DNA of 64,000 nucleotides from Desulfovibrio desulfuricans (GCA_015062205.1 SUVB01000008.1:18206-82205); one strand, 5' to 3'. Positions 27,612-38,264 are shown, counted from the stretch's first letter. The notes: generated by a model not told the origin, from the letters alone. Made by a program: numbers and translations.

Positions 27612-29375
27612 CTAGGCGACCAGATTCAGGGCGCCCGCGGCATATATTGCCGTTTCCCCGGAAGAATGCACAGGCTGTTCCAAAGATGAAATTGTCTTAT
27701 TTGACGACGTGTTGCGCGCAGCGGCGAGGGTGCGCAGCCGGGCAAATTCTTCCCGCCGGGCCTGCTGTTCCTGCTGGAAGTTGTGCTGGTCCAGATCCTG
27801 CCAGAGCTGATTCTGCTCGTCCTGCGACTGGAGCTGCACTTCCACCTTGTCCACCTTGAGGCCCTGTTCCTCAAGATTGACGCGGATGTAGTCCAGCTGG
27901 CGCTGCAGCATGTCGGCGGTTTCCGACTTCTCGGAACGGATGAGCGCGTTCACCTCTCCGTTGCGCACGGTCAGCGTAACCGTGAGCGAACCCAGTTCCT
28001 GCGACGTGAGCTGCAGGTCCATGCGCTTGCCGCCGTCCCTGAGGCTTGACAGCATGGCCTGCGTGACGTCCTGCACGGCCTGGCGGTTCAGGGGCGCGGT
28101 CTCGGCAGCCGTGCGCGCGGCGGAGCCGGCGGGCTGCTGCGGCTGCATGCCGCCAAAGATTGCCTGGCCGTCGCGGGGGGCGGCAGGCTTTACGTCGGTC
28201 TTGCCGAGTATGTCGTTCCAGCCGGAGGCGTTCCTGTTGTCCTTGCCGCCGTCGCCGGCGGCAGTGCCGTCATGACGGCGACCGCCGCTGTTGAGATCGG
28301 CAAAGTGCGGCTGCTGCGCATCGGGCACGATGCCGTCGGGCTGTTGCTGCGCGGCAAACTTCGCGTCCTGTTCCGCCATGCTCTGGCCCAGCCGACCGTC
28401 TGCGGCGGCCTGTTGCGCTTCTTCCTGCGCCCCGGCAAGAACGTCTTCCAGAATCTCGCGGGAGCGCTGCTGCACGGTGCGGTCAATGTGCATCTTGCTT
28501 TGCATGGCCTCGCGGCTCTGCAGCTCGCCGGCCTTGCGTTCCTTTTCCGTGCGGGCGCGCGCGGCGCTGATGCGTTGCTGCAGCGTGGTCGAGAGGGCCT
28601 TGTCCAGCGTTTCCTGTTCTGCCTTCCGCCTGTCGAAGAATTGCGAGGCCGGGGCCAGCAGCGCGGCGAGCTGCCCGTTCAGGAGACTGATGGATTCATT
28701 GCCGCCGAACGCGTCGGCCAGGGACGCCAGTCCGGCGGAATCCAGGCCGAGGCCGCGCCCCAGCGAGACAAGTTCGCCGCGCGTGATGTCCAGCGAGCCG
28801 GAGGGGTCGAGCTGCCCGGCGAAGGAGAGCAGCATGTCCAGAGCTTCCCGCCCCCGGCCTTCCATGATCAGGGCCTGCATGTTGGTGTTCAGGATGCCTG
28901 AAGGGTCCACCTGCCCGAGCAGGGCGGCCATGTTGTTCCTGTCCTCGTCGCTGAGCAAGGGCGTGCCCGCGTTGCCCTTGACGCCGGCCATCACCTGGGC
29001 AAGGTTCGCGCCGTCGGGCAGTTCGGCAAGGGCCGTCAGGCGGGCAAGGCTTTCCGGCGAAGCGCCGGCCTTGAGGAGTTCGTCGCGCAGTTCCTGCAGT
29101 TCCTGCTTGGTAAAGCAGACTTCGTCGAGCGTGTAGGTAACGCCGTTGCTGCTGTTGCGGGAGTAGGGCGTCTGCACCTGAACGGCTGAACGCAGGGCTT
29201 CAGTGTCCGCGCCGGCGGAAGAGGCCTCGCTGTCGCGGTCTTCTTCCTCGTTTTCCCGCGTCAGGGCATCGTTGATGGCATCCAGAAAATCTTCGGTGCG
29301 TTCATCATCAAGAAATGCGGTGTTGATGGATGGGACCGTCAGCATCTCACTGATATTTGTGGGAAGAATCTGCAT
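27612..29375 (-). CDS. fliK: Flagellar hook-length control protein FliK
   Basis: A 587-residue secreted ruler and substrate-specificity switch protein. The conserved C-terminal FliK domain (about 420-530) is clear: GKRMDLQLTSQELGSLTVTL, LIRSEKSETADMLQRQLDYI, LEEQGLKVDKVEVQL. The N-terminal two thirds is Gln/Ala/Asp-rich and probably unfolded, as expected for the ruler part. It is long in keeping with the long FlgE. AAGGAG precedes the ATG at 29375. It heads the fliK-flgD pair. Confidence 0.92.
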   Translation of the reverse strand: MQILPTNISEMLTVPSINTAFLDDERTEDFLDAINDALTRENEEEDRDSEASSAGADTEALRSAVQVQTPYSRNSSNGVTYTLDEVCFTKQELQELRDELLKAGASPESLARLTALAELPDGANLAQVMAGVKGNAGTPLLSDEDRNNMAALLGQVDPSGILNTNMQALIMEGRGREALDMLLSFAGQLDPSGSLDITRGELVSLGRGLGLDSAGLASLADAFGGNESISLLNGQLAALLAPASQFFDRRKAEQETLDKALSTTLQQRISAARARTEKERKAGELQSREAMQSKMHIDRTVQQRSREILEDVLAGAQEEAQQAAADGRLGQSMAEQDAKFAAQQQPDGIVPDAQQPHFADLNSGGRRHDGTAAGDGGKDNRNASGWNDILGKTDVKPAAPRDGQAIFGGMQPQQPAGSAARTAAETAPLNRQAVQDVTQAMLSSLRDGGKRMDLQLTSQELGSLTVTLTVRNGEVNALIRSEKSETADMLQRQLDYIRVNLEEQGLKVDKVEVQLQSQDEQNQLWQDLDQHNFQQEQQARREEFARLRTLAAARNTSSNKTISSLEQPVHSSGETAIYAAGALNLVA

Positions 29376-29510
29376 GGTTCGCTCCTTGCGGCCCTAACAA
29401 TTCAAGGAACGTTCCAAAAAAAATAGAATGAACAATTTTAGGTAATTGCCGAATTGTGCGGATGCCTGCCGGGCAGTATTTGCCTGCCCCGGCATGTGGG
29501 GGGGCAGGGC

Positions 29511-30926
29511 TTATGCCGCAGCGGCGAAGAGGGGCGCCAGCGCGCCGAGACGCGTCAGGGCCACGCTCCAGCCTTCGCGGTCGAAGCCGGTATTCTGCAG
29601 GAACATGTGCAGATGGCCCGTGAAGAGGCGGAGGATGCCCGGCTGGGTGCGCCAGAAATTTTCGGGCAGGCGGCTGCCCTGTCGGAGACGGGCGGCACAG
29701 ACGGCGCACAGGCGGGAGAGATGCTCGGCGATGTTGCGGACGAGCCGGGGATGAACGGCCGCAAGGCGGGCCAGCCGTTCCCGCAGCAGGGCTTCCTGCC
29801 GGGGATTATAGAGGTAGAGAAATACCGCCTGCCACAGGTCTTCCAGCAGGGGGCGGCAGGCCGAGGGCGGTGCGGACGGGCTGCGTGTCAGGGTGTGCAG
29901 GCCCAGAGCGTCGCGTCCGGTGCGGTACAGGGCCAGTCCGGCGGATGCGGCCGGGGCTGCGTCCGCCGGACTGGCCGCAGGATGTTCCAGCAGGCGCAGC
30001 GCCGTTTGCGCCACGGGCAGGGGCGCAAAAGCCCTTTTGCAGTAGAGATGCGCGCGGTTGCACTGCCAGCAGCCGACGCAGCTCATGTCCGCGCGCAGCA
30101 CCCACTGGCCGGGCGCGGAAGGGCCGGTTTCGCGGGCGTGCACGGGCCCCATGGAAAGATTGAGCACGGGGACGCCCAGAAAATCCGCCAGATGCATGGG
30201 GCCGGTATCGGGCGTGATGCACAGGTCCAGCGTGCGCATGAGGGCGGCCAGACGGCCGAGCGACAGCTTGCCGCAGCAGTTGGCGTCACGCAGGCCGGAG
30301 CGCCGCGCCACTTCCGCGCCCAGTTCCGCCTCGGCGGGGCCGCCCAGAAATACCGGGGGCGCGCCGTTGGCGGCCAGACGCACGGCAAGACGCGCCCAGA
30401 ACGCGGCGTCCGGCCGCTTGGCCTCTTCGCTGGCGCCGAGCACAAGGCCTACGCGGCGCGTGCCGGCAGACGCGGGCCGGGCATGCCCCTCCCTCGAAAG
30501 ATCCGGCCCCGGCGTCAGGTCCAGCTGATGCAGATCGGCCCAGTGGAAGGCGTTGTTGCGGTTGTTCTGGGTGAGCGCGGCGCGGTAGAGCTGCCAGAAC
30601 CCCCGGATGTGCAGGCCGTCGGCATCCGCCACGGGGCCGAGCTTGCAGGGGGCCTTGAGCCTGCCCATGCAGGCGGCGGCCACGGGGGCGCTGCTCAGGT
30701 TGATGGCGGCGGTATAGGAGCGGCAGGCCAGCGCGTCGCAGTGTTCGGGCGTGAAAAAGACGGCCTTGGGGGTCAGCGGCATGAGCTCCCTGAAAAAACG
30801 CGGATCGGCCACCACCCACAGGGGGCAGTCCGGATGAAGGCGTTGCAGATGGAGCAGCAGGGGGAAGGTGAGGATGAGGTCACCCATGCGGTGCAGTTGC
30901 AGCACCAGAACAGGATCAGCGCCCAT
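29511..30926 (-). CDS. Family 9 glycosyltransferase (heptosyltransferase-like)
   Basis: A 471-residue GT-B enzyme. N-terminal [20 protein letters not shown] and the C-terminal donor motif [20 protein letters not shown] are heptosyltransferase (GT9) hallmarks. A cysteine-rich stretch ([15 protein letters not shown]) follows, and there is a long C-terminal helical extension (about 330-471) not found in WaaC/WaaF. The GTG/ATG choice is settled by an 11-base overlap of the ATG at 30926 with the upstream CgeB-like gene. The location behind flagellar genes suggests filament or surface glycan modification, which is inference. Confidence 0.85.
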   Translation of the reverse strand: MGADPVLVLQLHRMGDLILTFPLLLHLQRLHPDCPLWVVADPRFFRELMPLTPKAVFFTPEHCDALACRSYTAAINLSSAPVAAACMGRLKAPCKLGPVADADGLHIRGFWQLYRAALTQNNRNNAFHWADLHQLDLTPGPDLSREGHARPASAGTRRVGLVLGASEEAKRPDAAFWARLAVRLAANGAPPVFLGGPAEAELGAEVARRSGLRDANCCGKLSLGRLAALMRTLDLCITPDTGPMHLADFLGVPVLNLSMGPVHARETGPSAPGQWVLRADMSCVGCWQCNRAHLYCKRAFAPLPVAQTALRLLEHPAASPADAAPAASAGLALYRTGRDALGLHTLTRSPSAPPSACRPLLEDLWQAVFLYLYNPRQEALLRERLARLAAVHPRLVRNIAEHLSRLCAVCAARLRQGSRLPENFWRTQPGILRLFTGHLHMFLQNTGFDREGWSVALTRLGALAPLFAAAA

Positions 30927-32679
30927 GCCTGCGCCCCGCCGGTGTCGTGCCGGGCGTGCCGTAGACCGCGCGCATGTGCTCCAGCATGGTTTGCAGGCGG
31001 TGGGCCCATGTGTGGCAGGCCAGCACGCGTTTGCGGGCTGCGGCGACAATGCGGCGGCGTTCCTCGGGGTGCGCGAGATAGTAACGGGCCATGTCCGGCG
31101 CTTCGTCCGGTTCGCGATAGCAGGCCATTTCCTGCGGCTCGAAGAGGTTCGCCATCTGTTCGCGCCAGTCGGTAAGCACAAAGGCGCCCGCAGCGGGCAC
31201 GTCAAACACCCGCTGGTTGACCGCGCCCTTCATCTGCTTGCTCGTGCAGTTGAAATTGACGGCTGAGCAGCCGTAAAACAGGGGCAGCTCGGAATAGTAG
31301 TTGATGGCGTCGAGATAGCGCGGCTGCAGCGGCTCATGGCGGAATTCCACTTTCCATCCGGCGTCGCCCACAATCAGGGGGCGCAACGGCAGCAGTCGCC
31401 GCACGCAGCCGTTGCGGTACATGCGGGTGGCCTGCCAGGTGATGGCCGTTTCATAGGCCAGCCTGGCCTCATTGTCCGGCAGGGCCGCGTAGTGCCGGTA
31501 GACGTCGGGGTAGGCGCTGCGCAGGAAGCCGGCCACGGAACGCTCGTCGCTTTCCATAAATGCCTGCGCCGTATCCTTGAACGCCAGCAGCAGGGGGCGG
31601 GGGAAGCGCCCGTTCTTCATCCTGCCGCCCACCTTGTAGAGCATGGAGTTGCCCACAAAGGAAATATCCGCCTTCCATGCGGCGGGCACGTCGGCGCTGC
31701 GCGCGGGGGTGAAGCGGGCCGGATCCGTTCCCAGCGGCAGGTAGAAGACGTGCTCGAAGCCCGCTGCGCGCAGGGTGGGAATGTTGTCCATGTCCCAGGT
31801 GAAGAGGGCCGTCCAGGGACTGACGCATTTGGAGTACAGGTGGATAATCAGATGGGGGTTATCCACAAACCACGAGGCCAGGGGCAGCTGCAGGCGCGCC
31901 AGCAGATCCATGAGCACGCCTTCCACATCCACGCCCATATGGTTGAGCGTGATGCAGCAGTCCGGCTTGAATGCGAGCACCTCTTCCAGCAGGCGGCGCA
32001 CGAAATCCGTGCAGCCCACCTCGTCGTCGCCGACGAGCACCATTTTGTGGGGAATGTCCAGTGTGCGGCAGGCCCCTTCCACTTCGCCCATGAGGAAGTA
32101 TTTGCTGGCCAGCAGCAGCACGCGGGGCCGGGAGTCCACAAAGCGCGGCCCTGCGACGCGGCCCCAGAAATTGAAACGGGCGCTGGCCTGCAGTTCCTTT
32201 TGCAGGCCGCCGTAGTACGCCCGGTCAAGGCGCAAGTAAAAGGGCAGGGCCAGCGGCAGCAGGGGCAGCCCCGCATGCGCCATCTGCCAGCGCGTCAGGC
32301 AGGAAAGGGCGGCGGCGGGATCTTCTTCCGTCACCAGCAGGACGCGCTCCCGTTCCGCAGGGGAAAGCGTCGCCAGTACGCCCGTGCAGGCCTGGAGGCC
32401 GGTTTCCTTTTCCACCACGGCCACGGGGCCCGCAACCGTGTGCAGCAGCAGGCGCAGGGCGTGACCCAGCCCGCAGCCGAGCAGCACGGGCAGGCACTTG
32501 CGCTCCAGGGCTTCCGCCTGCGCGGTGACGGCGGCCGTTTCACGCTCCGGGCCGCCGGGCCGCAGCATGTAAAATTCCCGTCCGCCGCACTGCACGGCCA
32601 CGTCAGCAGGAAGCGCCCCCCGGTGCTCCGGCGCGTCGGAAAAGATCGCCGTGAATGCGGGCCGTGCGTCCTCTGTCAT
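30916..32679 (-). CDS. CgeB-like glycosyltransferase
   Basis: A 587-residue protein resembling CgeB/DUF3880 glycosyltransferases. The middle part has [33 protein letters not shown] and [26 protein letters not shown]. The GT1-like C-terminal part has [40 protein letters not shown] and [12 protein letters not shown]. The donor and acceptor are unknown. It starts at 32679 in a 4-base ATGA overlap with the DUF342 gene and overlaps the GT9 gene by 11 bases, so the three genes form one coupled operon in the motility region. Confidence 0.82.
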   Translation of the reverse strand: MTEDARPAFTAIFSDAPEHRGALPADVAVQCGGREFYMLRPGGPERETAAVTAQAEALERKCLPVLLGCGLGHALRLLLHTVAGPVAVVEKETGLQACTGVLATLSPAERERVLLVTEEDPAAALSCLTRWQMAHAGLPLLPLALPFYLRLDRAYYGGLQKELQASARFNFWGRVAGPRFVDSRPRVLLLASKYFLMGEVEGACRTLDIPHKMVLVGDDEVGCTDFVRRLLEEVLAFKPDCCITLNHMGVDVEGVLMDLLARLQLPLASWFVDNPHLIIHLYSKCVSPWTALFTWDMDNIPTLRAAGFEHVFYLPLGTDPARFTPARSADVPAAWKADISFVGNSMLYKVGGRMKNGRFPRPLLLAFKDTAQAFMESDERSVAGFLRSAYPDVYRHYAALPDNEARLAYETAITWQATRMYRNGCVRRLLPLRPLIVGDAGWKVEFRHEPLQPRYLDAINYYSELPLFYGCSAVNFNCTSKQMKGAVNQRVFDVPAAGAFVLTDWREQMANLFEPQEMACYREPDEAPDMARYYLAHPEERRRIVAAARKRVLACHTWAHRLQTMLEHMRAVYGTPGTTPAGRRHGR

Positions 32680-33839
32680 GCCATGACGCCTGTCGGGGGC
32701 TTTTTGGGTTCCCACGGTTCTGCAATGATGTCGTCGCCCTCCAGACGGAAGGCCACGCAGGTCTGCCGGTCGTCAACGGTGGCAAAGGCGCGCCCGATGG
32801 AGATTTCCACGCCGGGATAGACCGTCCCCGGGCAGATGAGGCGGCAGTTCCGCGTGAATTTTTCGTCAAGGTACAGGGTGTTCCACAACTCGTCGCGGCG
32901 GAGGATGAGCCGGCGGCGCTGTTCCCGCAGCGAGTGCAGCTTGCGGCTTGCCTCGTTGGCCTCGGGCGGCAGATGACCGGCAATGGCGTTCAGGTGGGTG
33001 ATGGTTTGCGACTGCCCGGCGATAATGCTGTCGATTTTTTCCAGCTGACGAATGAGGTGGGGGGCATAGCCCATATAGATTTTGGTGGAAATGCCCGCCC
33101 TGTTGCCGATCTGTTCGCCCACATAGACGCTGCCGTAGGCGTTGATCACGCCGCCGTAGAGCTTCTCGTGCACCACCATGTTGCTGCCGGCGTAGACCGT
33201 GCAGTGCAGGCAGTTCTTCTTGACGACCATGTTGTCGCGGGCGCGGGCCTCCACCCGTTCCAGAAAGAGGGCCAGCAGTTTGCCGCCCGCGTCGATCTTG
33301 CTGTGCCCGCCGGCGCCGCCCCGCGCGCCGCCGTCAATCATCATGTCGCGGCGGGAGCGCGCCACGCCGCCTTCCACCATGCCCAGAATGCGCACGCTGT
33401 TGCCCTGCACGGAAAAGCCCGCGCGCACCGAGCCGTGCACGGCCATATTGCCCACAAAAAAGATGTTGCCGGTTTCAAAGCTCACGTCCTTGCGCACGTT
33501 GAGCAGATTTTTGACCGTTATCCTGCCGTTCAGGTAGAACACATAGCCGTTGACGGCAGACAGGAGAAAGTTGGGATAGGCCGGATCAATGCGGGTATTG
33601 GTCCCCATGGGGAACTCCGGCCGGGCGAGGATGAAGCGGGGGTCGCGCTTTTCCGTGACCTGGTCGAGCGGCACAAGTTCCGCCAGAACCTGGCCGTTGA
33701 TGGCGTTCTGCACGTATCCCAGGCTGTACACGTCGGAGGTTTCGCCTTCTCCGCCGGGCTTCAGATTGAGATAGTCAAAATCGGGATTGAAGTAATGCCG
33801 CAAGTAATACTGCAAGGCGCACCGATCCTTGGGCTGCAT
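32676..33839 (-). CDS. DUF342/FapA polymerising protein
   Basis: A 387-residue protein of the DUF342 (FapA, flagellar assembly protein A) family. A repetitive beta-helix segment carries Gly/Val/Asn turns ([40 protein letters not shown]). A coiled coil (about 265-320) and a beta C-terminus follow. Relatives often occur near flagellar, chemotaxis or polar-organisation genes. Its start shares one base with the STAS stop (TGATG), implying translational coupling. A bactofilin-like scaffold role at the flagellar pole is a possibility only. Confidence 0.85.
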   Translation of the reverse strand: MQPKDRCALQYYLRHYFNPDFDYLNLKPGGEGETSDVYSLGYVQNAINGQVLAELVPLDQVTEKRDPRFILARPEFPMGTNTRIDPAYPNFLLSAVNGYVFYLNGRITVKNLLNVRKDVSFETGNIFFVGNMAVHGSVRAGFSVQGNSVRILGMVEGGVARSRRDMMIDGGARGGAGGHSKIDAGGKLLALFLERVEARARDNMVVKKNCLHCTVYAGSNMVVHEKLYGGVINAYGSVYVGEQIGNRAGISTKIYMGYAPHLIRQLEKIDSIIAGQSQTITHLNAIAGHLPPEANEASRKLHSLREQRRRLILRRDELWNTLYLDEKFTRNCRLICPGTVYPGVEISIGRAFATVDDRQTCVAFRLEGDDIIAEPWEPKKPPTGVMA

Positions 33840-34192
33840 CAGTCGGCTGCATCCGGGATATAGCCCTTCAGTTCCTCTTCATTGTCAAATGTGGGGAAAA
33901 GCCCTTCGATTTCGGCTTTGCGCAGCAGGGCGGCAACGTGGGGCGCGGGGTTCAGCAGCACCAGCCGACGCCGCATGCCGCACCCCTTGGTGTTGACGCT
34001 GACCAGTACGCCGAGGCCGGACATGTCCGCCTTGCCGACCGAACTGAGATCCAGAATGACCTGGCGGATATTGGGCGCGAAGAGGTAGGCTTCAAGTTCC
34101 TTGGTGAACTGCGCCACATCCGGCAGGCACATATCGCCCGCATAACGGAGTACTGTGACATTGGGATGCGATTCCGCCTTCAGTTCAAACAT
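33839..34192 (-). CDS. STAS-domain anti-sigma factor antagonist-like protein
   Basis: A 117-residue single STAS domain of the SpoIIAA/RsbV kind. The core VILDLSSVGKADMSGLGVLV contains the serine (DMSG) phosphorylated in family members, so it may take part in a partner-switching pathway. No HPK/RsbW-like kinase or PP2C phosphatase is adjacent. Start at 34192 with GGAGGTT upstream. First gene of the STAS-DUF342-CgeB-GT9 operon. Confidence 0.85.
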   Translation of the reverse strand: MFELKAESHPNVTVLRYAGDMCLPDVAQFTKELEAYLFAPNIRQVILDLSSVGKADMSGLGVLVSVNTKGCGMRRRLVLLNPAPHVAALLRKAEIEGLFPTFDNEEELKGYIPDAAD

Positions 34193-34221
34193 GTCCCGGA
34201 ACCTCCGCTGCACGCCGCACA

Positions 34222-34704
34222 TCAGCGCGGGAAGAGCTCGGCAGAGTCCAGCCAGACTGTTACCGGCCCCCAGTTGCACAGAACCACATCCATATCCGCG
34301 CCGAATATGCCTGAAGATACGCTGACTTCACATTGTTCGTCAACCAGGCGAGCAAAATCGGAAAACATGTCCGCGGCCCAGGCGGGATCGCCGGCGGCCG
34401 TAAACGACGGGCGGCGGCCCTTGCGGCAATCGGCGTACAGGGTGAACTGGGGCACGAGCAGCAGGCTGCCGCCGTACTCCTTGAGCGAGGTCTGGAATTT
34501 GTGCGTCAGTTCCCCCTCGCCGGGAAAAATGCGCAATTCCGTCAGCTTGCGGGCCATGCCGTAAAAGGCCCTGCTTTCGCGGAAAAGCGGCCCGTCCCCG
34601 GCGCCGAAGGCGACAAGGGCCATAAGCCCCACGCCGATGGAGGCCACGACCGCGCCCTCAACGCTGACGGAGGCGTGTTTCACGCGCTGCGCCAGGATGC
34701 GCAT
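34222..34704 (-). CDS. dtd: D-aminoacyl-tRNA deacylase
   Basis: A 160-residue DTD that removes D-amino acids (and glycine from tRNA-Ala) from mischarged tRNA. The two active-site motifs are present: the VPQFTLYAD strand (usual SQFTL, with Ser replaced by Pro) and NWGPVTVWLDS (usual NxGPVT with the Gly-cisPro pair). KGRRPSF follows the first motif as usual. The stop of the upstream acyl-CoA ligase shares one base with this start, so the genes are coupled. Confidence 0.93.
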   Translation of the reverse strand: MRILAQRVKHASVSVEGAVVASIGVGLMALVAFGAGDGPLFRESRAFYGMARKLTELRIFPGEGELTHKFQTSLKEYGGSLLLVPQFTLYADCRKGRRPSFTAAGDPAWAADMFSDFARLVDEQCEVSVSSGIFGADMDVVLCNWGPVTVWLDSAELFPR

Positions 34705-36470
34705 CAGGAGCCGCTCCCCGCTGCCGTGGCTTCCGGCGTCGCGGATGCTGCCGGCGCAGCCGCACGGCCTTGCCCGTTCCCATGCGCGGTCCGCTTGCGT
34801 TCCTCTTCCTCGCGCAGTATCCTGCGAAGCACCTTGCCCACGATGGTCTTGGGAAGCTCATCCCGAAACTCCACCAGGCGCGGCACCTTGTAGCCCGCGA
34901 GCTTTTGGCGGCACCAGGCGATGACCTCCGCTCTGGTCAGCTCCTCTCCGGGGCGGACCACCACATAGGCCTTGAGCGTTTCGCCCCGCAGCCCGTCCGC
35001 AATGCCCACGCTGACGGCCTCCCGCACCTTGGGATGTTCCAGCAGCACCTCGTCCACCTCGCGGGGGTAGACGTTGTAGCCGCCCACGATGACCATGTCC
35101 TTCTTGCGGTCAATAATATAGAAATACCCGTCCTCGTCCATGGTGGCGAGGTCGCCTGTGTACAGCCAGCCGTTGCGCAGGGCGCTGGCGGTTTCGTCGG
35201 GGCGGTTCCAGTACCCGGCCATGACCTGCGGTCCGCGCACGACGAGTTCGCCCATCTTGCCGGGCGGCAGGGTGGCCGTGCCGCTCTCCATATCCACGAT
35301 GCGGGCGTCCGTGCCGGGCACGGGCATGCCGATGGAATTGGGGCGCTGCCCCTCCTGCCCGAGGGGATTGCAGTGGGTGATGGGCGCTGCCTCGGTAAGT
35401 CCGTAGCCCTCCAGAATGGACGCGCCCGTCGCCTCCTGAAAACGGCGAAAGGTTTCGCGCGGCAGCGGCGCGGAGCCGGAAACGCAAATCCTGATGCTGC
35501 GCAGGTTGAAGGCCGCCAGGTTCTTCTGCTGCAGCAGAGAACTGTAGACGGAGGGTGCGCCGGGAAAGACCGAGGGGTGGTGCCTGTTGATGAGCCGCAG
35601 CACATCCTGCGGCACGTAGCGGGGCAGGGGCAGCACCGTGGCCGCCAGGGCCACAGGGATAATCAGGCCTGTGGTCAGCCCGTAGACGTGGAAGAAGGGC
35701 AGCAGGGAGATGAAGACGTGTTTCTCCGCAACGGTGGCGTGGATGATATCCAGCACCTGGCGGCAGTTTGTGCCCAGGTTGGCGTGCGTGAGCGTGACGC
35801 CCTTGGGCAGGCCCGTGGTGCCGCCCGTGTACTGCAGCATGACGGGATCGCGCAGGGGATCGGCCACCGGCGCGGACCAGCGTTCGGCCTTGTCGCAGAA
35901 GTGTTTCCAGGCGTGCACGTGCACGCCGTCATAGGGGATGGGCGTTGCTGTGGCGCGGCGCTCCTTGAGGCGGTAAAACCAGTTGAGCGGAAAGGACAGC
36001 GCATCCTCCACGCCGGTGATGATGAAGTTGCGCAACGGCAGACGTTCGCGCAGGGCGGCGATGCGCGGCCAGAGGCGATCCAGCAGGATGATGTGCTCCG
36101 CGCCGGAATCGCCGATGTTGTCCATGAGCTCCTTTTCCATATACAGGGGGTTGGTCATGACCACAACGGCCCCGGCCTTGATGACGCCCCAGAAGGCCAC
36201 CACCGTCTGCGGCAGGTTGGGCAGCATCAGGGCCACGCGCTGCCCCCTTTTGACGCCCATGCGCTTCAGCGCTCCGGCAAAGCGTTCCGCCTGTTCGCGC
36301 AGACGGGCATACGTGATGCGCGTATTCTGGAAGATGACCGCCGGGCGTTTGGGACAGGTTTCCGCCGCTGTGTCCAGCAGCGCATAGAGCGGCTTGTCCC
36401 AAGGTTCGGTCACACGCGGAACAAAGGCGTCGTAATGGGCAAACCAGGGGCGATCGCAGTCGGTGTTCAT
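34704..36470 (-). CDS. Long-chain fatty acid-CoA ligase (FadD-like)
   Basis: A 588-residue adenylate-forming enzyme activating fatty acids to acyl-CoA. The AMP-binding P-loop (MLQYTGGTTGLPKGVTLTHA), EGYGLTEAAP, GWLYTGDLATMDEDGYFYII and the C-terminal lysine region (LPKTIVGKVLRRILREEE) are all visible. A 30-residue Ala/Gly-rich tail follows the catalytic domain. Start at 36470 behind AAGGAAC. Operon partner dtd lies downstream. Confidence 0.93.
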   Translation of the reverse strand: MNTDCDRPWFAHYDAFVPRVTEPWDKPLYALLDTAAETCPKRPAVIFQNTRITYARLREQAERFAGALKRMGVKRGQRVALMLPNLPQTVVAFWGVIKAGAVVVMTNPLYMEKELMDNIGDSGAEHIILLDRLWPRIAALRERLPLRNFIITGVEDALSFPLNWFYRLKERRATATPIPYDGVHVHAWKHFCDKAERWSAPVADPLRDPVMLQYTGGTTGLPKGVTLTHANLGTNCRQVLDIIHATVAEKHVFISLLPFFHVYGLTTGLIIPVALAATVLPLPRYVPQDVLRLINRHHPSVFPGAPSVYSSLLQQKNLAAFNLRSIRICVSGSAPLPRETFRRFQEATGASILEGYGLTEAAPITHCNPLGQEGQRPNSIGMPVPGTDARIVDMESGTATLPPGKMGELVVRGPQVMAGYWNRPDETASALRNGWLYTGDLATMDEDGYFYIIDRKKDMVIVGGYNVYPREVDEVLLEHPKVREAVSVGIADGLRGETLKAYVVVRPGEELTRAEVIAWCRQKLAGYKVPRLVEFRDELPKTIVGKVLRRILREEEERKRTAHGNGQGRAAAPAASATPEATAAGSGS

Positions 36471-36553
36471 GGCGTTCCTTGTGCAGTAAGAGTATGCCGC
36501 CGTTGCTGCTCCGCTTTCGACCGGGGCGGGGCGGCGCGGGCAAAGCCCGCGTC

Positions 36554-37774
36554 TCAGCAGGAGGTGCAGACCGCCGTCACCACAGCATAAGCCTTGATGC
36601 CCTCCGCGCGGCCGGTAAAGCCGAGATGTTCCTCTGTTGTGGCCTTGAGGTTCACCCTATCGGGGGGCAGGCCCAGCAGCCGGGCCACATTCTTCCTGAT
36701 TTCATCCCGGTACGGGGCCAGCAGGGGAATCTGCGCCACAACGGTCAGATCCGCATGCCGGGGCGTCACCCCGGCCTCGCGCGCCAGGTCAAGCGCCTGG
36801 TGCAGCAGCACGGCCGAGGAAATGCCTTCATAACGGGGATCCCTGTCGGGAAAATGCCTGCCGATGTCGTCCATGCAGGCGCAGCCCAGCACGGCATCCG
36901 TCAGGGCGTGCAGCAGCACGTCGCCGTCGGAATGGGCCAGCACCTCAGGCGCGCCGGGAATGGGTACGCCGCCTATCTTCATGGGACGCCCCCGGCCGTA
37001 ACGGTGCACGTCGTAGCCCATGCCTGTGCGCGTCTCCGGTGCGGAAGCCCTCTCCCGCAGCAGTTCCATATCTTCGGGACGGGTGATTTTCACGTTGGCG
37101 GCCTCCCCCGGCACGACGCGCACTTCACGGCCCAGCGCCTCCAGCAGGGAGGCGTCATCCGTCACGGACAGGCCGGCCTCCACGGCGTGCGCATGGGCGG
37201 CCCGCAACATGTCCAGGGCAAAGCCCTGCGGCGTCTGCACGGCCGCAAGGTCGGCGCGCGGCAGTGTGGACGCGACGCGCCCGTCGGCAATAATCTTGAT
37301 GGTGTCCGTCACGGGAATGACCGGAATGACGCCTTCCGCCCCTTCCGCCAGCGCGGCGCACACGCGGCGCACAAGGTCAGGACTGATGAAGGGGCGCGCC
37401 GCGTCATGCACGAGCACATGCCGCACGCCGGGCGGCAGGGCCGCCAGCCCCAGGCGTACGGAATCCTGCCGCAGCGGCCCCCCGGCCGTCGTCAGCCAGG
37501 GCAGGCCCAGATCGTCCCGTCTGTGCAGGTCGGCAAGCAGCGCCCCTGCCTCTGCAAGCTGTTCGGGCGGGAAGACGAACACAAGCCCGCTCACGGCACA
37601 GCTGCGGCTCATGGCGCGGGCTGAATGCCAGAACAGAGGCGCGCCGCGCCACGGAAGAAACTGTTTGGCCGTGCCGCCCACGGCGGCGGCCAGGCGGCGG
37701 CCCTGACCGGCCGCCAGGATCAGCGCCCATGGCTTGTGCGCAGCGGGTCGCGCGCTGAACTGTTCCTCATTCAT
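36554..37774 (-). CDS. ispDF: Bifunctional IspD/IspF (MEP isoprenoid pathway)
   Basis: A 406-residue fusion of two MEP-pathway enzymes. Residues about 10-235 are 2-C-methyl-D-erythritol 4-phosphate cytidylyltransferase (LILAAGQGRRLAAAVGGTAK, VLVHDAARPFIS). Residues about 245-402 are the MECDP synthase (GMGYDVHRYGRGRPMKIGGV, LAHSDGDVLLHALTDAVLGC, IGRHFPDRDPRYEG) with the Zn-binding Asp/His. Both domains look intact. The fusion is known from alpha-, delta- and epsilon-type proteobacteria. Confidence 0.95.
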   Translation of the reverse strand: MNEEQFSARPAAHKPWALILAAGQGRRLAAAVGGTAKQFLPWRGAPLFWHSARAMSRSCAVSGLVFVFPPEQLAEAGALLADLHRRDDLGLPWLTTAGGPLRQDSVRLGLAALPPGVRHVLVHDAARPFISPDLVRRVCAALAEGAEGVIPVIPVTDTIKIIADGRVASTLPRADLAAVQTPQGFALDMLRAAHAHAVEAGLSVTDDASLLEALGREVRVVPGEAANVKITRPEDMELLRERASAPETRTGMGYDVHRYGRGRPMKIGGVPIPGAPEVLAHSDGDVLLHALTDAVLGCACMDDIGRHFPDRDPRYEGISSAVLLHQALDLAREAGVTPRHADLTVVAQIPLLAPYRDEIRKNVARLLGLPPDRVNLKATTEEHLGFTGRAEGIKAYAVVTAVCTSC

Positions 37775-37859
37775 GGCGAACCTTTCGGAATATTCGTGCC
37801 GCCTCCTGACGGGAAGCAGGGCGCAGCCTTTTCAGTCAAGACCGCGCCCCCGGACACAG

Positions 37860-38223
37860 GTGGGAGCCGGACGGTAAGCCGGGTTCTGTCCGCGCGGTTG
37901 GCCGCGCGTGACCGTCATTCCTCTAGGAGCGCGGTTGCCCGCGCCCTCAAGCAACCTACCCGGAAGGCATGGGCCGGGCCGGCCGCCTTCCCTATTTGGT
38001 CTTGCTCCGAACGGGGTATGCCGAGCATGCCGCGTCGCCGCGGCATCTGGTGGGCTCTTGCCCCACCGTTTCACCCTTACCGCGCCTTGCGGCGCGGCGG
38101 TTTGCTTTCTGTGGCGCTTTCCGAGGGTCGCCCCTCCTGGGTATTGCCCAGCGTTCCGCCCTGTGGAGCCCGGACTTTCCTCCCCGGGCCTGCGCCCGCG
38201 GCGACGGTCTGTCCGACTCCCGC
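37860..38223 (-). ncRNA. rnpB: RNase P RNA, bacterial class A
   Basis: Catalytic RNA that matures tRNA 5' ends. The minus strand contains the universal 5' element GAGGAAAGTCCGGGCTCCAC, then the P10-P12 region, GGGTGAAACGGTGGGGCAAG-type CR-II/III sequence, and the 3' element GGTAGGTTGCTTGAG...GACAGAACCCGGCTTAC. P1 forms by pairing GGGAGTCGGAC at the 5' end (near 38211-38221) with GTCCGGCTCCC at the 3' end (near 37862-37872), including one G-U pair. That fixes the ends to within a few bases. Length is about 360 nt. It follows the zinc-ribbon gene by about 40 bases. Confidence 0.97.
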
Positions 38224-38264
38224 CTGTGCGGCCGCGCGGGGCGCGGCCGTGATGCGTCGCCCAA

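Noticed and set aside
29401..29425. GGAACGTTCC palindrome upstream of fliK as a sigma-54 promoter
   Set aside because: TGGAACGTTCCTTGAA has the right spacing but lacks the essential GC at -12 and the C of the -24 box.
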